In this document: positions 60,279 to 64,000 of the stretch, piece by piece | Position numbering within the stretch: position 1 is the stretch's first letter | How the letters are laid out: each line of letters begins with the position of its first letter | Assembly (NCBI GenBank): GCA_040767605.1 | Contig: JAXGOI010000001.1 | Location: 1,736,001-1,800,000, forward strand | Source: JAXGOI01 sp040767605 | GTDB taxonomy: Bacteria > Bacillota > Dehalobacteriia > UBA4068 | Direction: 5' to 3' | DNA: 64,000 bases | Program-made: the position numbers and the translations under genes | The notes under the pieces: model-generated | Database searches by the model: none | Told to the model about the DNA's origin: nothing | The model's input: the letters and a program-made list of their open reading frames with translations, nothing else

Positions 60279-60821
60279 GTGCGATGGGATAAAGCAGGTG
60301 TTCCCCATAAGGGGTGGCAGTATATAGGTGTGGAGGATTTAGGAGAATATGTGGAAGCTGGAGAACCCATAAATTATGAACAATGCGAGATGTGTGGCAA
60401 TGAAAAAATTCGATATGTACATCTATTAGAACATCCAGATTATCATGGAGAGATACGTGTGGGGTGTGTATGTGCATCTAATATGATAGATGATTATATT
60501 GACCCTAAAGAATCTGAAAGAGAACTGAGAAATCGAGCTAATCGGAGAAAGAATTTTATGAAGCAAGAGTGGCGTTTTAAATCAGATACAGGTAACTATA
60601 CCCTTCGATATAAGGGCAACTATATTACCATTATGAAAAGTAAGTTTAATTCTAATTGGGGTGTTATCTTTAAAGGTAAGCAACTATGGAAATATAATGG
60701 AAGGAGAATTACTGATCTTCATACTGCAAAAGCTGTGGCATTTAATTTGTTTGATGAATTATATGAGTCTCATGAGCAAATACAGCCACATTGGGATGGT
60801 GAACGTTGGGTTTATTATTAA
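60279..60821 (+). CDS. unknown protein with Cys-rich N-terminal half
   Basis: 180 residues. The N-terminal half has CEMCGNEKIRYVHLLEH and RVGCVCASNM, probably one zinc site, followed by a basic helix (ERELRNRANRRKNFM) and a C-terminal beta-rich part that recalls a small nucleic-acid-binding fold. GTG 60279 is best spaced to aaggagg (60264-60270). It is cotranscribed with the M78-HTH gene 47 bp downstream. I do not recognise the family. Confidence 0.65.
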   Translation: MRWDKAGVPHKGWQYIGVEDLGEYVEAGEPINYEQCEMCGNEKIRYVHLLEHPDYHGEIRVGCVCASNMIDDYIDPKESERELRNRANRRKNFMKQEWRFKSDTGNYTLRYKGNYITIMKSKFNSNWGVIFKGKQLWKYNGRRITDLHTAKAVAFNLFDELYESHEQIQPHWDGERWVYY

Positions 60822-60868
60822 TATTGCTATTTTAAATTAATCGTTATTGTAGGATGGGAGGATTATTT

Positions 60869-62752
60869 ATGGCGAATACTCGATCATTTACAGAATACGT
60901 GGCAAAGACTTTTGACAATCAATTCTGGGCAGCAGCCGAGACGTATCTTGATGAAAATATAGAATCATTAGATATAGAATTGTACAGAATCCGTAAAGCT
61001 GGAGAACCAGAAATTGCTGATGTTAAGGTTGAACATGTATGGGTTGATGATTTGCCAGAAATGAAAATCCAGTTTGATGTGGCTTTGTCAGTTACATTTG
61101 AAATCCCTGAAGCAGATTATCACTATGATGATTCGGAGGAGAAGACAATATGGCTAATGGTACGTTGTTCTGGTGATATTGGATGTAATCTAGAAGACTT
61201 TAATATTTTTGAAGTATCTTCATATACAGGAAAAAACCGTGCCAAAAATCCTTTAGATGATTCCCTTGTTCCTTATATCTCTTATGAAAAGCTAGATGAA
61301 GTGGCTACAGCATTTCTTGAAGAATATTATCCCGAGGCTCTTAAGATAACTCAATATGGACAAGACCCTATTTGGGTTGACCCTAATATTCTTACTGAGA
61401 GATTAGGGTTAACAATAAAAAACCAGCGAATAAGAGAAGATTCATCAGTATTTGGTCAGATTTACTTTGTAGATACTGAAGCTGAAATGTATGATTCAAA
61501 AATTCAAAGCAATGTAACTATGCAGATTGAAGGGAAAACTATTGTAGTCGATCCCTATATGTACTTGCTTAGAAATCTAGGTTCTGTTAATAATACAATA
61601 ATACATGAGTGTGTCCACTGGGTAAAACACAGAAAAGTATTTGAACTGGAAAAACTATATAATGAAACAGCCTCTCATATAAGCTGTGAAGTAAAAGGTG
61701 GGGCAATTTCAACAGTATCAAAAAAATCTACAGAGTGGATGGAAAAGCAAGCTAACCAATTGACCCCACGGATACAAATGCCAGCAGAACCCTTTAGGAT
61801 AAAGGCCAATCAATATATAGCAAAATTTATGCGTGAATCAAATGCGAGGCATACAGTAGATGTGATGGAGCAAGTTATCACAGCATTAGAGACTAGCTTT
61901 GCAGTATCTAAGCAAGCAGCTAAGATTAGGCTTGTAGAGTTAGGTTTCGAAGAAGCTATCGGTACATACACATATCTTGATGGTCATTATGTAAAACCTC
62001 ATGGTTTTCGCAAAGGAGCAATTAAGATAAATCAGACTTTTTCTTTAAGTGCTCAAGATGCAGCCATTGAAAGATTTGTTAATCCTGAACTTCGTGCCTT
62101 AACCGCTAATGGTGATTATCTTTTTGTAGATAATCATTTTGTATATAATGCACCACTTTATGTAGAGTACGATGAAAATGGAAGATTAGCTTTAACAGGG
62201 TATGCTCGTTCTCATATGGATGAATGTTGTCTCGTTTTTGACATGAGAATCACTAGCAAAATTGAGAACATTTATCATACGGCATGTTTCTTAAATCGTG
62301 AAGCAAGCGATATTACATTTGAAATAAAATATCATAATGGCTACCAAAATGCTCCGCAGGAAAGACAAATAGCCATGAGAAAAAAGCAACAGGAAGAATA
62401 TATTGAGATTCGCAAAAGAATGACGGATGACCCAGAACAATGTATGCAATTGCTTCTTGATTGGAGAAAGATGTCATATACTGATTTAGGCTTGGAAATA
62501 GACCGTGATCCAAAAACAATAAGTCGTACAGTTAAAGGTTTAACATCACCAAAGGTAGAAACGGCCGCCCTTATATGCTTTGGACTTCGTCTGCCACCAA
62601 TTATCAGTGAAAAGCTTATGTCTGTACTACAATGCCCATTAAATCATTTGAATACTGATCACCAATGGATTAATGAAGCTTTACATATTAAATATCCCGA
62701 ACCTTTATGGGCAGTTCAAGAATATCTTTCACAATATGGAGTAGAAATTTAA
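60869..62752 (+). CDS. ImmA/IrrE-like (M78) metallopeptidase with C-terminal HTH, second copy
   Basis: 627 residues, the same architecture as the protein at 7077-8963 and colinear with it from end to end at high identity: unknown N-terminal domain, H-E-C-V-H in NNTIIHECVHWVKH, C-terminal HTH with DLGLEIDRDPKTISRTVKG. Differences cluster in the first ~150 and last ~100 residues. It lies outside the prophage, with a Cys-motif gene before it and an XRE gene after it. ATG 60869 has gggagg. Confidence 0.8.
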   Translation: MANTRSFTEYVAKTFDNQFWAAAETYLDENIESLDIELYRIRKAGEPEIADVKVEHVWVDDLPEMKIQFDVALSVTFEIPEADYHYDDSEEKTIWLMVRCSGDIGCNLEDFNIFEVSSYTGKNRAKNPLDDSLVPYISYEKLDEVATAFLEEYYPEALKITQYGQDPIWVDPNILTERLGLTIKNQRIREDSSVFGQIYFVDTEAEMYDSKIQSNVTMQIEGKTIVVDPYMYLLRNLGSVNNTIIHECVHWVKHRKVFELEKLYNETASHISCEVKGGAISTVSKKSTEWMEKQANQLTPRIQMPAEPFRIKANQYIAKFMRESNARHTVDVMEQVITALETSFAVSKQAAKIRLVELGFEEAIGTYTYLDGHYVKPHGFRKGAIKINQTFSLSAQDAAIERFVNPELRALTANGDYLFVDNHFVYNAPLYVEYDENGRLALTGYARSHMDECCLVFDMRITSKIENIYHTACFLNREASDITFEIKYHNGYQNAPQERQIAMRKKQQEEYIEIRKRMTDDPEQCMQLLLDWRKMSYTDLGLEIDRDPKTISRTVKGLTSPKVETAALICFGLRLPPIISEKLMSVLQCPLNHLNTDHQWINEALHIKYPEPLWAVQEYLSQYGVEI

Positions 62753-62771
62753 AAATTATTTTATGAAAAAC

Positions 62772-62786
62772 GGACATGGGATGTCC
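62772..62786. promoter_or_regulatory. palindromic operator candidate, copy 3
   Basis: GGACATGGGATGTCC, same arms and spacing as 8982-8996 and 9220-9234, 19 bp after the stop of the second M78-HTH gene. Confidence 0.55.
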
Positions 62787-62805
62787 TTTTTAGTAGATTT
62801 TCATA

Positions 62806-62840
62806 AACAGACCTTTATTTTATTAAGGGTCTGTTTTTTA
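62806..62840 (+). terminator. terminator after the second M78-HTH gene
   Basis: cagacc (62808-62813) with ggtctg (62828-62833) and partial inner pairing, then six T. Confidence 0.7.
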
Positions 62841-62900
62841 TGTCGCAAACATCAAACTCATACTAGCGAATTGAAACATAACTCAATACATAAATACATA

Positions 62901-62929
62901 TTGACGCATAGGTAAAATTATGATATTAT
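62901..62929 (+). promoter_or_regulatory. promoter of the XRE gene
   Basis: TTGACG (62901-62906) and TATTAT (62924-62929) with a 17-bp spacer, 32 bp before the start at 62962. Confidence 0.75.
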
Positions 62930-62961
62930 ATTGAAAAAGTAGTAGAAAGGAGTGAGTGGAA

Positions 62962-63750
62962 ATGACGGAAGAGTTTAATAAAAAGATAATGTTAGACAAC
63001 ATTTCTTTCCTTTTAAATGAATCTGGGAAGAAAATAGGCGAGCTAGAAACAGAAGCAGGTGTAAGTACTGGATATATTTCGAGAATAAGTAAGGACGAGA
63101 AAACTAAACCAGGGATAGAATTTATTATGAAAGTCGCTGAGTCTTTAAATACTAGTATAGATACCTTATTAAAAGTAGAACTTGGAGAAATGACACCTAC
63201 TGAGCGATATCTTGTATCTTTCCTTGAGAAATTAAACAAAGATACTTTGGATGATAAGCTAGATTGGAACATTGAATCTGCAGATGAATTAAAGCGAGTA
63301 GAAACAGATATGAACGGTTATGTAGACCATCCTCTTTTAAGCTACGAAACTTTTTATGAAGAAAGTGAATGCGAGTATCCAGAAGAGGTTTCTAGAGTTG
63401 TTTTTATATCAAAATCATTTGACTGTAGAACGGCAATTAATGGTGATTGTTTTAACCTACGTTTAAAAAATAATTCATATCTCTATATAATGAATATAAG
63501 TAAGAGTGTCCACAATGTTAATGATTCGGATGCTTTTGCTAAGGAAATTTGGATGTACACACCTGGAGTAGGTGCGAGCTATTTATGTAGTAATAAAGAT
63601 GTGTCGCCATTAGCGCTATTGGTAGAGAATCTATATCTAACAGTAAGTGAACGTACGAAACACCCGAGGATAAAAAATGAACTTAAGTATATCATTGATT
63701 CATTTATGGAAGATGACATAAGTGATGATGAAGAAGAACTTCCATTTTAA
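62962..63750 (+). CDS. XRE-family transcriptional regulator
   Basis: 262 residues. N-terminal HTH: IGELETEAGVSTGYISRISK, then PGIEFIMKVAESLNTSIDTLL. The remaining ~180 residues form an uncharacterised domain with acidic C-terminus (DDISDDEEELPF). ATG 62962 was preferred over GTG 62956 for spacing to aaaggag. It may be the repressor of the right-hand island. Confidence 0.82.
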   Translation: MTEEFNKKIMLDNISFLLNESGKKIGELETEAGVSTGYISRISKDEKTKPGIEFIMKVAESLNTSIDTLLKVELGEMTPTERYLVSFLEKLNKDTLDDKLDWNIESADELKRVETDMNGYVDHPLLSYETFYEESECEYPEEVSRVVFISKSFDCRTAINGDCFNLRLKNNSYLYIMNISKSVHNVNDSDAFAKEIWMYTPGVGASYLCSNKDVSPLALLVENLYLTVSERTKHPRIKNELKYIIDSFMEDDISDDEEELPF

Positions 63751-63765
63751 TTAGGAGGGAGATGC

Positions 63766-63954
63766 ATGATAAAACAACCCATTAGAGATTTAAGTACTTC
63801 TAAACCAGTGCCACCACGATTTTGTGATGTGGTTGTCGATGGTGATAAAGTTTACTTAGAACAAAAAATCAGTAAAAACAAATATGTAACAATTCATTGG
63901 GATGATATCGTTCATCAAGTAGAATCGGTTATAGAAAGAAGTAAAGTAAGATAA
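63766..63954 (+). CDS. small hypothetical protein
   Basis: 62 residues, 15 bp after the XRE gene with ttaggaggg as ribosome binding site. IRDLSTSKPVPPRFCDVVVD and YVTIHWDDIVHQVESVIE, no recognised domain. Probably cotranscribed with the XRE gene. Confidence 0.65.
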   Translation: MIKQPIRDLSTSKPVPPRFCDVVVDGDKVYLEQKISKNKYVTIHWDDIVHQVESVIERSKVR

Positions 63955-64000
63955 TAAAGAGAAATTACCGCAATCTGCCCCGTAACCAATCGAGGAGCAA

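Overview
The window looks like a low-GC Firmicute (Bacillota) chromosome, probably a gut-type anaerobe. AGGAGG-type ribosome binding sites are nearly universal, the resistance genes are Gram-positive alleles, and the phage gene families are those of clostridial and streptococcal siphophages. The species cannot be fixed from sequence alone. No tRNA, rRNA or CRISPR array was seen.

At the left edge is the 3' part of rlmD (rumA, 23S rRNA uracil-C5 methyltransferase, 2-658). A second copy of the last codons of this gene, ending in its own stop, lies at 57356-57397. The ~56.7 kb between them therefore reads as one integrated element placed in the 3' end of rlmD. It carries a full siphophage gene set and is best called a prophage. 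From left to right it holds: cargo (excisionase-like HTH, type III restriction-modification Mod/Res, a wrecked nuclease/RAMA gene; 1.2-7 kb); an M78 metallopeptidase-HTH gene with palindromic operators (7-9.3 kb); a structured leader RNA and early genes (sigma-like factor, Rha, DUF4406, VapE primase-helicase, VRR-NUC, SNF2 helicase, ArpU-like late regulator; 9.3-16.3 kb); HNH, a cos candidate and small terminase; a DNA-modification block (SAM synthetase, ParB-methyltransferase, C5 methyltransferase; 17.4-21.6 kb); packaging, head, tail and lysis genes (23-39.7 kb); a Tn916 fragment with tet(M) (39.9-43.2 kb); a displaced replication module (DUF2800, DUF2815, family A DNA polymerase; 43.4-47.7 kb); a cassette of three serine-recombinase genes (48-51.6 kb); and a resistance region with lsa(E), truncated lnu(B), a recombinase fragment, msr(D) and erm(G) (51.6-57.1 kb).

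The genes form a lysogenic phage that carries tetracycline, MLS, lincosamide and pleuromutilin resistance plus its own restriction-modification system. The known precedent is the streptococcal phi-m46.1 family, which also sits in rum and carries tet(O) and mef-msr(D). Scars are plentiful: an orphan mef leader, cut lnu(B) and tcpC genes, a shred of tyrosine integrase, and three att-like fragments before the right junction. They point to repeated gain and loss of elements at this site.

Beyond the right junction (57.4-64 kb) is a second AT-rich accessory island: a type II restriction-modification pair with a controller-like HTH gene, a Cys-motif protein, a second M78-HTH protein closely related to the one inside the prophage and followed by the same 15-bp palindrome, and an XRE regulator.

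The least explained signals are (i) four related hairpins with a GGCTACTAGGTAG-like loop, three of which directly involve a phage gene's Shine-Dalgarno sequence; (ii) the GGACA-N5-TGTCC palindromes tied to the M78-HTH genes; and (iii) a terminator-ended structured RNA at 9311-9457.
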